This document shows positions 44,959 to 54,880 of a DNA stretch of 64,000 nt, one piece after another. The position numbers were made by a program, and so were the translations under genes. The number at the start of each line of letters is the position of its first letter. Positions within the stretch are counted from its first letter, which is position 1. Source of the DNA: GCA-2718815 sp963578105 (lineage in GTDB: Bacteria > Planctomycetota > Planctomycetia > Pirellulales > Pirellulaceae); assembly GCA_963578105.1 (NCBI GenBank), contig CAUZBP010000005.1:74589-138588 (forward strand). Direction: 5' to 3'. The notes under the pieces were generated by a model. The model worked only from the letters and a program-made list of their open reading frames with translations. It had not been told where the DNA came from and did no database searches.

Positions 44959-45170
44959 TCCGGGCTTCTCCCTGATGATCACGATGGAACCACGTTTTCT
45001 GTTCGCTTTATGTTCCCAGGTTAAATATAATCGGTTTTCCACCAGTGTCGCAAACACAGTTTCGTCGCGCCGCAGTAGACTTTCCAACGCCAACGCCGCA
45101 GGCCGTTTTCGCTGACAACCGCCACTGGGAAACGATGGCTGCAACCTGACTTGCTCGAAAGATCCGGACC

Positions 45171-46916
45171 TTGCGATTTACATCAAGAATTTGGAACGCG
45201 TTGGGAGCTGACCGTCAGCTGATGATCTGGTCTGTTGTACTGGGCCTGGTGTTTACCGGACTGGGTATCATTCCGCCATTACTGGTGCGCGAGATGATCC
45301 GCTGGGTCCGGGACCCCGCCGTGGCAGGTAGTTTCTGGCTGCTGGGGGGCGGCGTCGCCGGCGTCTATCTGCTGCGAGGCGGCACCCGTTACCTGTATGG
45401 ACTCTGTTCCCACATCGCCGCCTACCGGACATTGCATCGCTTGTCGATGCGTGTCTACCAACACCTGCAACGGATGTCCCCCAGTTACATCCAACGCCAG
45501 CATTCAGGCAACCTGGTGGCGCGCACCATCGGCGACGTCGAAGCCATCGAAGATTACATCGCCCATGGTATTCCGGAGTCGATGCTGGCCGTGGTGATTC
45601 CGGCCACGCTCACCGCGGTGCTGTTGCTGATCGACTGGCGACTTGCCCTGATCGCCCTGGCACCGCTTCCCCTGATCGCCTTGCTGGTCTATCTGATCAC
45701 TTCAAAAACCCACAACGCCTGGCGCGGGGCGCGCAGCCGCTTCGCCGAGGTCTCGGCCCGCATTCAGGATCACCTCTCGGGCCTGGTGGTCATCCAGGCG
45801 TTTGTTCGTGAAACGCACATGGCAAAGCAGGTGCAGACAAGAAGCCGGGCCTACCGCGACAGCATGATTTACGCCAACACGTGGTCCCTGGTCCCGGCGG
45901 GCGTGATCGAAACTGCCAGCGGCGCAGGCCTGGTCCTGATCATCTGGGCCGGGGGCTGGATGCGGCCGCTGGAAGCAGACGGGGCCGGCCTGGGTATCGA
46001 TGTGGCCGACCTGGTGGTCCTGCTGATGTACCTGGGGCAAATCGTCCTGCCGTTTCTCCGGCTGGCCAACCTGACAGAGAACCTGCAGAAGGCGACGGCC
46101 AGCGCCGAACGCGTCTTCGACTTACTCGACACGCCCCCCGGTATTGTGGATCCGCCCTCCCCCAGCGAGCCACCTGCCGGTCGTCGCGACATCGAATTCG
46201 CGGATGTCACGTTTGGCTATGACTCCCAAGTGACCGTCCTGCAAAACGTATCCTTCCAGGTCAAAGATGGAGAGACGGTCGCCCTGGTAGGGACCACGGG
46301 TGTGGGAAAATCGACCGCCTGTCACCTCATCATCCGCTTGTTTGACGTGACCGCGGGTGGCGTCCGCATTGGGGGCGTCGATGTCCGCCAGTTGTCTTTA
46401 CGGTGGTTACGCGAACAGGTGGGACTGGTTTCGCAGGACGTGTTCCTGTTCGCTGGCACCATTCGGGAGAACGTTTTGCTGAGCAGACCCGACGCAACCG
46501 AGCAAGAGCTTTACCAGGCTTGCCGGACGGCTCACGCGGACTCTTTTATTCGCGCCTTTCCCGACGGGTACGACACCCTGGTGGGTGAACGGGGCATCCG
46601 TTTGTCAGGGGGGCAGAAACAGCGGATTGCGATGGCCCGCGCCCTGTTGAAAGATGCGCCCATTCTGGTACTCGATGAGGCGACCAGTGCCGTCGATACG
46701 ACGACCGAGTCGCAGATCAAGGCGGCCCTGGCCGAAGCGACACGAGGCCGCACCGTGTTGCTGGTAGCGCATCGACCTTCGACCATCCAGGCGGCTGACC
46801 GCATCCTGGTGCTGGAACAGGGGCGAATCAGCGAAAGCGGCACCTACGAAGAACTGGTCGCGGCCGGTGGGGCCTTCTCTCGTTTTTGCCACCGCGGCGA
46901 AGACGCGCTGACCTAG
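45171..46916 (+). CDS. ABC exporter, fused permease and ATPase (MsbA-like)
   Basis: 581 residues; TTG 45171 is the apparent start (LRFTSRIWNALGADRQ), with no strong ribosome binding site. Six membrane segments fill residues 18-305, with the exporter-type coupling region SYIQRQHSGNLVARTIGDVEAIEDYI. The nucleotide-binding domain has Walker A GTTGVGKST (374-382), a Q-loop VGLVSQDVFLF, the signature LSGGQKQR, Walker B ILVLDEATSA and an H-loop VLLVAHRP. It is therefore complete and can work as a homodimer. Substrates of the group include lipids, lipid-linked sugars and drugs; none can be chosen here. It is divergent from the DUF1559 gene (about 210 bp). Confidence 0.93.
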   Translation: MRFTSRIWNALGADRQLMIWSVVLGLVFTGLGIIPPLLVREMIRWVRDPAVAGSFWLLGGGVAGVYLLRGGTRYLYGLCSHIAAYRTLHRLSMRVYQHLQRMSPSYIQRQHSGNLVARTIGDVEAIEDYIAHGIPESMLAVVIPATLTAVLLLIDWRLALIALAPLPLIALLVYLITSKTHNAWRGARSRFAEVSARIQDHLSGLVVIQAFVRETHMAKQVQTRSRAYRDSMIYANTWSLVPAGVIETASGAGLVLIIWAGGWMRPLEADGAGLGIDVADLVVLLMYLGQIVLPFLRLANLTENLQKATASAERVFDLLDTPPGIVDPPSPSEPPAGRRDIEFADVTFGYDSQVTVLQNVSFQVKDGETVALVGTTGVGKSTACHLIIRLFDVTAGGVRIGGVDVRQLSLRWLREQVGLVSQDVFLFAGTIRENVLLSRPDATEQELYQACRTAHADSFIRAFPDGYDTLVGERGIRLSGGQKQRIAMARALLKDAPILVLDEATSAVDTTTESQIKAALAEATRGRTVLLVAHRPSTIQAADRILVLEQGRISESGTYEELVAAGGAFSRFCHRGEDALT

Positions 46917-47057
46917 TCCCGCCGAACGGTGAAATCGTGCGGACCGCCCGTGCTGAAATTCGCCAAGCCACCGACCCGTTGAGCCACTGGTAACCCATTG
47001 TCGGTGAGGGAGAGAAGCGATAAACTGCCAGTCGCAACGAGGTCACGTTGTGCAGAC

Positions 47058-47130
<73 letters not shown>

Positions 47131-47278
47131 CTACAAACATCCCGAGAAATACCACGTGATGCGGATCGGATTTCATCACGAAAACGGATTTGCCAGCCTC
47201 AGAAGGAGCTACTCCACTCGGCTGACCACGGATGCAGCTTTGGCGCCTGCGTGCCAACCGGGGCGTCAGGCAGCCCGG

Positions 47279-47620
47279 TTAAAGCAGTTCTTGAACATTT
47301 TCCGGAGGCCGTCCCAACACTGCCTGGTTGCCACGAATCACGATGGGACGCTCGATCAACACCGGGTGCTTGACCATCAATTCAATCGCTTCGCGGCGCG
47401 GTAAATCTTGTCCGGCCAATCCCAGTTCTTTGTAAATCGCCTCGCCACGCCTCATGAGTTCCGCCGGTTCGAGCCCCAACTTGGTAAGGATTTCGTCCAA
47501 CTCGCTGACCGTGGGTGTGGCCTCCAGATAGAGGACCACCTCCGGTTGGATGCCCGCCTGCTCAATCAACGCCAGGGTCTGGCGACTCTTACTGCAACGG
47601 GGATTATGTAGAATTCTCAT
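47279..47620 (-). CDS. arsC: ArsC-family arsenate reductase (glutaredoxin type)
   Basis: 113 residues from ATG 47620, fixed by AAGGTGA 5 nt upstream (47626-47632); the GTG three codons earlier is not needed. It is a thioredoxin-fold ArsC/YffB protein: MRILHNPRCSKSRQTLALIE with the catalytic Cys9, and LIERPIVIRGNQAVLGRPPE at the end, where the Arg residues bind the oxyanion. The length is typical. It reduces arsenate to arsenite with glutathione/glutaredoxin in the cytoplasm. There is no arsR or arsB next to it, so it is a lone gene, and a more general role of the YfgD/Spx-like type cannot be excluded. Confidence 0.93.
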   Translation of the reverse strand: MRILHNPRCSKSRQTLALIEQAGIQPEVVLYLEATPTVSELDEILTKLGLEPAELMRRGEAIYKELGLAGQDLPRREAIELMVKHPVLIERPIVIRGNQAVLGRPPENVQELL

Positions 47621-47939
47621 GCGATTCACCTTGGATTGGTACGGTCACTGACACTGCGGGCTTCCAGGCAACTCGACTGCGGACGCTTTTCGGAATTCGC
47701 TTCCTGAGTTACCGGCCATTGCTCCATCGTTGTAGCACCACTTCCGCCAGATGAATATTCCCGACATCCCCAAAACTGTATTTTATCTTGCCATGTTGCT
47801 GCTGGCACCATAGGAAAGCCGGCCATACTCAACGCACAGGAAACCCGGGGCGTAACGCGCCAAGTCAGGGCAGCACTGCAACGGCCAAAACGTTAGACTA
47901 CATCACTCCGGCATCTTCCTTTCGGGGGCGGGCTTTTTC
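47621..47939. other. Divergent promoter region, no supported gene
   Basis: About 320 bp between the divergent arsC and TIGR03032 genes. Short open frames here have no start signals. No operator-like inverted repeat stood out. Confidence 0.4.
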
Positions 47940-49022
47940 ATGGACTCCAACACGAGCAACTCCCCATCCTCCGGCGCCCAGCCCCAGCTGGAACTCACAG
48001 CCTCGCGGCAGTTGGTGTCGTGGCTGTCCGAACAGCGCATCAGCCTGGCCCTGACCACCTACCAGACAGGCAAGCTGTTCCTGGTCGGGCTGCAACCCGA
48101 TGGCCGGCTATCAATCTTCGAACGCACGTTTAATCGCTGCATGGGCCTGTGGAGCAATGGCCAGACCATGTGGATGAGTTCCCTGTACCAGTTGTGGCGA
48201 TTTGAAAACGTGCTCGACGCGGGACAATCGGCCAACGGGTACGATCGGCTGTACGTGCCCCAGGTCGGTTATACGACGGGGGATATCGACATCCACGATG
48301 TGGCAGTGGACGGCGACGGTCGTGTCATCTTCGTCAACACCTTGTTCAGTTGCCTGGCAACACTCAGCGAAACGCACAGCTTCATTCCGTTGTGGCAACC
48401 GAAGTTCATCAGCAAACTGGCTGCCGAAGACCGCTGTCATTTGAACGGCCTGGCCCTGGACGAAACGACGGGCCAGCCGAAATTTGTCACGGCAGTCAGC
48501 CGTTCCGACGTCACCGACGCTTGGCGCGACCGACGTCAGGATGGCGGTTGCGTGATCGACGTGTCAACCGACGAGGTAGTCTGTGCGGACCTATCGATGC
48601 CGCACTCGCCACGGTTGTATCAGGGCAAACTGTGGCTGCTTAACTCCGGGACCGGCTTCTTCGGCACAGTGGACCTGGACAGCGGAAAATTTGAACCCGT
48701 GACCTTCTGTCCCGGTTACTTGCGAGGAATGGCACTGGTCGGCGACTATGCGGTTGTGGGCCTTTCCATGCCACGCGCCAACAAAACCTTTACAGGGCTG
48801 GCATTGGACGACCACTTGAAATCAAGGGATGCCCACTCTCGTTGCGGCCTGTACGTGATTGATTTGCGCAGTGGCGACGTGGTCCACCATTTGAATATTG
48901 AAGGCATCGTTTCCGAACTGTACGACGTGGTGGTCCTACCCCAGGTCGTACGGCCCATGGCCCTGGGATTTAAAACCGACGAAATCCGCCGCACCCTCTC
49001 CCTGGGCGATGCGTCCCGTTGA
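47940..49022 (+). CDS. TIGR03032-family protein of unknown function
   Basis: 360 residues. The opening LALTTYQTGKLFLVGLQPDG followed by RLSIFERTFNRCMGLW is the hallmark of the TIGR03032 conserved hypothetical family, probably a beta-propeller. Later blocks fit: MWMSSLYQLWRFENVL, YTTGDIDIHDVAVD, and the Cys/His-containing RCHLNGLALDE. There is no signal peptide, so it is cytoplasmic. Some family members are encoded near peptide or glycan modification genes, but the neighbours here (arsC, DUF1501) give no hint. The stop is 32 bp from the convergent DUF1501 gene. Confidence 0.9.
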   Translation: MDSNTSNSPSSGAQPQLELTASRQLVSWLSEQRISLALTTYQTGKLFLVGLQPDGRLSIFERTFNRCMGLWSNGQTMWMSSLYQLWRFENVLDAGQSANGYDRLYVPQVGYTTGDIDIHDVAVDGDGRVIFVNTLFSCLATLSETHSFIPLWQPKFISKLAAEDRCHLNGLALDETTGQPKFVTAVSRSDVTDAWRDRRQDGGCVIDVSTDEVVCADLSMPHSPRLYQGKLWLLNSGTGFFGTVDLDSGKFEPVTFCPGYLRGMALVGDYAVVGLSMPRANKTFTGLALDDHLKSRDAHSRCGLYVIDLRSGDVVHHLNIEGIVSELYDVVVLPQVVRPMALGFKTDEIRRTLSLGDASR

Positions 49023-49054
49023 ACGACGTTGACAGCAAGCTGCGCGGCGACAGA

Positions 49055-50530
49055 TTAAATCCGTAAAGGCGTTTCAATGATCTGTGAATGCACGTTGGCT
49101 CCGGTGACAACATCGTCGGTCGCACTTTCATACCGTCCCGCATGTTTGTAGACCAACCGACGGTGATCAATCCCCAACTGGTGCAGCACGGTGGCGAACA
49201 TATCGGGAACTGAAAACGGATTCTGCACCGCCGTGTAACCAACGTCATCCGTTTCACCGTAGGTGAATCCGCGTTTGAAACCGCCACCGGCCAGCAGCAT
49301 GCAGCCGGCCCGCTTGTTGTGATCACGGCCGTCCGCGTTCTGGGCCACCGGCATGCGGCCAAACTCGCCGGACCAGATCACGATCGTGCTGTCCAGCAGT
49401 CCCCGCTGTTTGAGGTCCTGTATCAGACCGACCGTGCCCGGATCCGTTTTGCGGCACATGTCACGCAAACCTTTCTCCAAGCCGGCATGATGATCCCATG
49501 GCTGGCCTTTTTCGGAGAACACCTGCACGAAACGGACCCCCTGCTCCACCAGGCGCCGCGCCATCAGGCAGCGGGTCCCGTAGCTGGCCGTCTCCGCCCG
49601 GTCCAGTCCGTACAGGCGACGCGTTGCCTCGGTCTCGCCAGCCAAGTCGAGCACTCCGGTGGCCGACAATTGCATTCGCGCCGCCAGTTCGTAGTTCTTG
49701 ATGCGTGTTTCCAGTTCCAAATCGTCCGAAAATTGACGACGATGGCGCTCGTTCAGTTGGGCCAGAAACTCCAGGTTGGTGCGTGAGACCGCCGCCGGAA
49801 CCTCGCGCGCCGCCCGCAGATTGTCCACCACCGGACCACGTGTGTTGAACTCGGTGCCACCGTACAGGGCTGGCATCCAGCCACTTTTCGACATCAGGCC
49901 TCCACTGGTCGAGTAGCCATCGGGATCACGCAAAACAACGAAAGCGGGCAGGTTCTGATTCTCCGTCCCCAAACCATAGCTGATCCAGGCACCCAGCGTG
50001 GGGCGCCCGATGAACATTTTTCCGCAGGCCAGATTGACAATGCCTTCCGTGTGATTGTTGTGAACACCCACCAGTGACCGTACCAGGCAGATGTCGTCAG
50101 CTACTTGGGGCAGGTGCGTGAAGACGTCGGACATGTCCATGCCACACCGGCCTGCCTTCTGAAACTTGAAAGGGGTCCCCAGCAACTTGTTGGGCTTGCT
50201 CCCATTCTGAAACGCGTCGATCTTGATTTCGTAGACCTCGTCGTGGCGCGCGTTCAATACCGGCTTCGGATCCAACAGGTCCATCTGACTGGGGCCGCCG
50301 GTCATCACCAGTTGGATGACCGCCTTGGCCGGACCCGGAACATGGCCGGCGCGGGGCAGCGCATCCAGGTCCGGACGAAGCGAAACAGAAGCGTCACTGC
50401 CACGCAGCCGGTCGGCCTGCAGCAACGTGGCCGCCGCCACTGCGCCAAAACCCATCCCGCTGCAGGTCAACATCTGGCGGCGCGAGATCAGTTCGGGCTG
50501 CTGAAAGTTGACCGTGGCAAGTTTTTCCAT
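49055..50530 (-). CDS. DUF1501 family protein, Tat-exported (second locus)
   Basis: 491 residues from ATG 50530 (MEKLATVNFQQPELISRRQM), a twin-arginine leader. Core motifs: KAVIQLVMTGGPSQMDLLDPKP, DVFTHLPQVADDICLVRSLVGVHNNH, VIWSGEFGRMPVAQNADGRDHNK. It is of the longer DUF1501 type that partners the cytochrome-bearing DUF1549 protein. It begins 4 bp after the stop of that gene (50535), so the two are in one operon and probably translationally coupled. Relative to the pair at 5345-8734 the sequences are clearly diverged. Confidence 0.95.
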   Translation of the reverse strand: MEKLATVNFQQPELISRRQMLTCSGMGFGAVAAATLLQADRLRGSDASVSLRPDLDALPRAGHVPGPAKAVIQLVMTGGPSQMDLLDPKPVLNARHDEVYEIKIDAFQNGSKPNKLLGTPFKFQKAGRCGMDMSDVFTHLPQVADDICLVRSLVGVHNNHTEGIVNLACGKMFIGRPTLGAWISYGLGTENQNLPAFVVLRDPDGYSTSGGLMSKSGWMPALYGGTEFNTRGPVVDNLRAAREVPAAVSRTNLEFLAQLNERHRRQFSDDLELETRIKNYELAARMQLSATGVLDLAGETEATRRLYGLDRAETASYGTRCLMARRLVEQGVRFVQVFSEKGQPWDHHAGLEKGLRDMCRKTDPGTVGLIQDLKQRGLLDSTIVIWSGEFGRMPVAQNADGRDHNKRAGCMLLAGGGFKRGFTYGETDDVGYTAVQNPFSVPDMFATVLHQLGIDHRRLVYKHAGRYESATDDVVTGANVHSQIIETPLRI

Positions 50531-50534
50531 GGCT

Positions 50535-53159
50535 TTACTCGACGTACAAAAATTCGTTCGTGTTGAACAGCATCTGGCACATGGCGGATAGCGCCCTCTG
50601 CGAGCTCTCCTGGGAAGGATCCTTCTCCCCGACATAATTCAACGCTTGCTGTCGTAAAAATTCCCTGGCCCACCTCGATTCGTCCCGGTTGGGCGCCCGG
50701 TTCAGCACCAGCTGGAACGCTCGTTTGACAAGTCGCGTGTTATCCTGTGGTTGGTCGCTTTCGACTGCTGCCTGGATACGGTTCGCGACTTCGTCGGCCT
50801 GGGATAAGCTGAATTCGTCATTCATCATCGCCAGCGACTGCAGCACGACCGTGGACCGGTCGCGGATGGTGCAATTGGTGGTCATGGCAGGGATATCGAA
50901 AACACCCAACATCGACACCTGGTAGTTCCTTCGACTGGTCAAATAAACGCTGCGTCTGGAGCGGTTGGTCGGCGTGGGCTGGTCGTTTCTGGCCACAATC
51001 GTCCGGCCACCGTCGAGCACCTCCAGCGGCACGGGAGGCCCTCCGGGCGTGCGGTCCAACTTGCCGCTGGCTGCCAGCATGCGATCACGGATCACTTCGG
51101 CTTCCAGTCGCTTCAGCCGCATTTTCCACAGCAACTCATTTTCCGGGTCGGTCCCGGAGGACGTTGCAGCAGCAGCGTGGGATGTTTGCCGATAGACGGT
51201 CGAGGTCATCATCCGACGCAGTAGAACCTTTTGTCGCCAGCCGATGTCGACAGCTTCACTGGCCAGCCAATCGAGTAAATCCGGATGCGTGGGCGGGTCG
51301 CCCGACCGCCCGAGATTTCCAGGGGTCGCCACGATCCCACGACCGAACAAATGGTGCCAGTGGCGGTTGACCATGACTCGCGCCACCAGTCCCGAAGCCG
51401 GTACCTGGCGACTGGTCAACCACTCGGCCAGGGCCCGTCTGCGCCCGCTCGTTTCACCGACCGGTTCAGTTGGCACTGCCAGTGCCGCCCTGTCGCTGGA
51501 ACACAACACGCTCAAAAACCCGTTTTGCACCGGCCGACCGGGACGTTCAAACTGACCACGGACCAGTTGCCTCGTCTCGGGAGGTGGTCCTGTATCGAAC
51601 AGCGCGTAGATCCAACCGTAGACCTGCCGGGTACTGTCCACCTGCTCGATCTGTCCACGGAGGTCCGCGATCCGGGCAGGCTCGCCTTCCTCCAACTCGG
51701 CCTCAACTTCTTCACCAGAGATCTCCCCGGCCCGCTCGACCAGCTCTTTCTGCAGATCAGTCCGTTTGTCTTTGTCCGTCAGAAACGCTTCACGCACCTC
51801 CTCTTGCAGGCCATCCGGCAAAGCCTGCAGTCTCTCTGCCAGCACCTTTTCCTGTGCCGCCCGGTGCAACTCGTCGATGCTGGCCTGCAGCGGTTTTATT
51901 TGCTCGTCGCATTGCGCATTGTGGGCATCCATCTGCTGCTGTTGAACAAGACCCACGTCGGCAATCTTGCGATTTTTCAGCGTCATCCAGTCGCCAGGAT
52001 TGTAAGCCGGCATGAAGTTGGCCATCAGCCGGTAGTAATCGCGGGCCGGGATTGGATCGTATTTATGAGAATGGCAACGCGCACATTGCAACGTCAAACC
52101 GAAAACCGAACTACCAAAGATCTCTATCTGATCGAACAGTACCGCGTAACGATTGCTGGGAATATTGAGCACGCCCTGATCAGTGTCGTCAATGGCGGTT
52201 CGCAAGAATCCGGTCGCGATCAGCATGTCCTTCGTTTCAGCAGTTAGCTCCGGCATCCGTCGCCAGTCCACCAATTCATCACCCGCGATCTGTTCCGTCA
52301 AGAAGCGATCAAACGGCTTGTCCCGATTGAATGACTGGATGACATAGTCGCGATACTTCCAGCCACCGGGCGGTAATTTGATCGAAGACGCATTTTCATC
52401 CGAACCATAAACATCCACATAGCCGGCGACGTCCAGCCAGTGCCGTCCCCACCGTTCGCCGAAATGGGGTGACGCTAACAGGCGGTCCAGTAACCGCTGA
52501 TAGGCCAGTGGCGACGAACTCGTCACGAATTGGTCAACATCTTCGGAAGATGGAGGTAGCCCCAGAAGATCGAAGCACGCACGTCGCAATAGCGTCTGCC
52601 GATCGGCATCTGCCGAGTATCCAAGGTGCTGTTCCTCAAGGCGGGCCAACACAAAATGATCGATGGCTGTGCGCGCCCGTTCGTGCTGCTCCACCCTCGG
52701 CAACCCGGGGCGTACCAACTGCCGGAACGCGTAGTACTCTCTGTCTTCATCCGTGACCAGCGGCGCGGTAACCGATGGGTCGGCGGCGGCGTAAGAATCC
52801 ATGGGCGCACCAGCGTCCAGCCACAGGCGAATGACTTGAATTTCGTCCAGCGAGAGCCTCGGTTCATCCTCCGGAGGCATCGTTCCATCAACCAGGCGCT
52901 GGAGCAGCGGACTTGTATCGGCTGGTCCCTCGACAATCACCGGACCACGTTCGCCGCCCACCCGCATGGCGCTGGCAGTGCGCAGGTCCAATTTCGCCTT
53001 GCGCTCATTCTGGCCATGGCACTTCCAGCAGGCACGCTCAAGAATCGGCGACACATCCCGAAGGAAGTCAGGTCCGTTCGAGTCTGCCCCCGCATACAAT
53101 GCCAACCCGGGTCCCGCAAGCCACACGACTTGAATCACAATGACATTGAGTCGACACAT
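50535..53159 (-). CDS. PSCyt1-DUF1549-DUF1553 protein
   Basis: 874 residues from ATG 53159, set by AAAGG 7 nt upstream. A signal peptide is followed by the planctomycete cytochrome-like domain with CWKCH at 44-48 (DVSPILERACWKCHGQNERKAKLDLRT) and GTMPPEDEPRLS. DUF1549 begins near residue 155 (IDHFVLARLEEQHLGYSADA). A second CxxCH-like site occurs in TLQCARCHSHKYDPIPARDYY. A charged coiled-coil insert of about 100 residues (KPLQASIDELHRAAQEKVLA) separates it from DUF1553 (LVARVMVNRHWHHLFGRGIV; LPNR-type NRSRRSVYL). It is full length for the family and in an operon with the DUF1501 gene. Confidence 0.95.
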   Translation of the reverse strand: MCRLNVIVIQVVWLAGPGLALYAGADSNGPDFLRDVSPILERACWKCHGQNERKAKLDLRTASAMRVGGERGPVIVEGPADTSPLLQRLVDGTMPPEDEPRLSLDEIQVIRLWLDAGAPMDSYAAADPSVTAPLVTDEDREYYAFRQLVRPGLPRVEQHERARTAIDHFVLARLEEQHLGYSADADRQTLLRRACFDLLGLPPSSEDVDQFVTSSSPLAYQRLLDRLLASPHFGERWGRHWLDVAGYVDVYGSDENASSIKLPPGGWKYRDYVIQSFNRDKPFDRFLTEQIAGDELVDWRRMPELTAETKDMLIATGFLRTAIDDTDQGVLNIPSNRYAVLFDQIEIFGSSVFGLTLQCARCHSHKYDPIPARDYYRLMANFMPAYNPGDWMTLKNRKIADVGLVQQQQMDAHNAQCDEQIKPLQASIDELHRAAQEKVLAERLQALPDGLQEEVREAFLTDKDKRTDLQKELVERAGEISGEEVEAELEEGEPARIADLRGQIEQVDSTRQVYGWIYALFDTGPPPETRQLVRGQFERPGRPVQNGFLSVLCSSDRAALAVPTEPVGETSGRRRALAEWLTSRQVPASGLVARVMVNRHWHHLFGRGIVATPGNLGRSGDPPTHPDLLDWLASEAVDIGWRQKVLLRRMMTSTVYRQTSHAAAATSSGTDPENELLWKMRLKRLEAEVIRDRMLAASGKLDRTPGGPPVPLEVLDGGRTIVARNDQPTPTNRSRRSVYLTSRRNYQVSMLGVFDIPAMTTNCTIRDRSTVVLQSLAMMNDEFSLSQADEVANRIQAAVESDQPQDNTRLVKRAFQLVLNRAPNRDESRWAREFLRQQALNYVGEKDPSQESSQRALSAMCQMLFNTNEFLYVE

Positions 53160-53732
53160 GGCTGGACCTTTGAAAACGTTCATGTGCAGTCAACCCATTG
53201 TGGCTTGTTGTTCGGGTGTCGTCAATCGAATTCGCACGGCGTGCACACGCACCAAGAACGCCAAGGCCACGGTGAACGGAAAAACAATCACCTCACCGCC
53301 GTGACATGCAACCCGGTTCACGAAACGCCGGAAGATGTTGATTCTAAACATTCCAACCGCTTCAGTCTGGCTAATGACGACGGAGCGATCGTTCCCGAAT
53401 CGCGGTCGCGTTCACCAGACTGTCGAGAGGAGTGTCCCGTGAGGAGCCCGCCCAAGGTGCTATCCAGCCTTGACTCCCTCTCGTGTCGCACCTACACTTC
53501 CGCCCTTTCCCAAGGGTTGGAAATGTTGCCTGAATGCTCGTCGTCTCGTCAACACTAGCTGGTGTTAGGAATTAACATCGAAACCGGGACGCGCTTCCAA
53601 AACACACTTCGGCGAATTTCGGCAAGCGGACAGCCTTTTGCCCAGTCCTGTCAACTCTCCGTCTGCGTCGATAGAACGGTCCTCGATGCCGTGGCAATCC
53701 ATCCAGATGACTCCTGAATCGACAAGACTCCG
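53160..53732. other. Divergent intergenic region, no supported gene
   Basis: About 570 bp between the PSCyt1-DUF1549 gene and the ABC-2 permease. Open frames on both strands show no recognisable protein. The promoter of the glycan cluster must lie toward the right end. A short inverted repeat around CTAGCTGGTGTTAGG near 53555 is too weak to call a terminator. Confidence 0.4.
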
Positions 53733-54593
53733 TTGGAATCAAACACCGTGTTACCCGAAGTTGTCTACACGCCGGAATCCCTGGTACGTCAACCCGGACG
53801 GTTGATCAGCGGGCTTGTCTCCGACCTGGTGGCGTCACGGGAATTGGCCTGGCGTCTGTTCGTTCGCAACATCAGTGCCCAGTACCGACAGACGATGTTC
53901 GGTTATCTGTGGGCCTTTTTGCCTGCCCTGGCCACCACCGCGTTGTGGTGCTTTCTTCATTCCCAGAAAATCCTCGAGTTCGAAACCTTTGGCATTCCCT
54001 ATCCGGTCTTTGTCCTGACAGGTACGGTCTTGTGGCAAACGTTTGTTGAATCACTCAACGCCCCCCTCAAAGCTATCAATCAATCAAGATCGATGCTTGC
54101 CAGGACCAACTTCCCGCGCGAAGCGATCCTGGCGACCTCGGTTGGCGAAGTCCTGTTCAGCTTTTCCATTCGTCTCCTGCTCCTGGTTGGTGTGTTGGTG
54201 TGGTTTCAAACTGCTCTTCCGGCCACCGTCTTTTTTGTGCCATTCGGGGTGCTGGCGATCATCGGTTTGGGGTTTGCTCTCGGATTGATGCTTGTCCCTG
54301 TAGGAGCGTTGTACCAGGACGTCGGACGAGCCATTACCACCATCGTCGGTTTCTGGATGTTCCTTACGCCGGTGATCTATCCGGCACCAACAACCTGGCC
54401 GGCTGAGCTGGTCAATTGGATCAATCCCGTCAGTCCGCTCCTGCTCGTGACGCGCGATTGGTTGCTTAGCGGAGAGACGGCCTGGTTACCCGGTTTCTTT
54501 CTGGTGAGCGCCGGTGCCACGATCGTCCTGTTTTTTTCGCTGCTTGCATTCCGTGTTACCATGCCCATCATGATCGAACGAATGAATGCGTAA
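53733..54593 (+). CDS. ABC-2 type polysaccharide export permease without adjacent ATPase
   Basis: 286 residues; the start is TTG 53733 or GTG 53748, with no clear ribosome binding site. It is a typical Wzm/TagG/KpsM-like permease: an amphipathic N-terminus (SRELAWRLFVRNISAQYRQT) then MFGYLWAFLPALATTALWCF. The conserved block around SRSMLARTNFPREAILATS precedes the second membrane pair, and WMFLTPVIYPAPTTWP precedes the last segments. Such permeases export O-antigen-like glycans with a Wzt ATPase encoded next door. The following 283 bp contain no ATPase and the next gene is a glycosyltransferase, so the partner must be elsewhere. Confidence 0.9.
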   Translation: MESNTVLPEVVYTPESLVRQPGRLISGLVSDLVASRELAWRLFVRNISAQYRQTMFGYLWAFLPALATTALWCFLHSQKILEFETFGIPYPVFVLTGTVLWQTFVESLNAPLKAINQSRSMLARTNFPREAILATSVGEVLFSFSIRLLLLVGVLVWFQTALPATVFFVPFGVLAIIGLGFALGLMLVPVGALYQDVGRAITTIVGFWMFLTPVIYPAPTTWPAELVNWINPVSPLLLVTRDWLLSGETAWLPGFFLVSAGATIVLFFSLLAFRVTMPIMIERMNA

Positions 54594-54862
54594 AGGGAGA
54601 CCAGTCTGGATCAGAACGGTTTCAGTGATACCTGGCCACCGGTCGCGTCAAAATTCCCCGACACCAATCAAACAAACCAGGAGAACTTGTGCAAAAACAT
54701 AGCGTTTCGTTCCAAGTCCGCTGTTTGTCTGCACTGAGGCTGCCACCGGGGATCCCGTCAAGCGCCGCGCTCCTATTCATGTACGACCTATAGCTGCGAT
54801 GTTTTCAACACTTTAACCAGTTTCGATTTCAATCTGCATTCTCTTTCAGGGCAACTGGAGCC

Positions 54863-54880
54863 ATGGAGAAATTCAAATGA
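54863..54880 (+). promoter_or_regulatory. Five-codon mini-ORF overlapping the GT4 start
   Basis: ATGGAGAAATTCAAATGA encodes MEKFK and ends in an ATGA overlap with the ATG of the GT4 gene at 54877. GGAG (54857-54860) precedes it, and its own GGAG (54865-54868) serves as the ribosome binding site for 54877. It could couple translation or could be chance. Confidence 0.3.

Noticed and set aside
52626..53558. 310-codon plus-strand frame opposite the PSCyt1-DUF1549 gene
   Set aside because: Antisense shadow running into intergenic DNA; no motif.
54689..54793. 34-codon GTG frame after the ABC-2 permease, with AGGAG upstream
   Set aside because: I considered a Wzt ATPase start, but no Walker motif or continuation exists in any frame.
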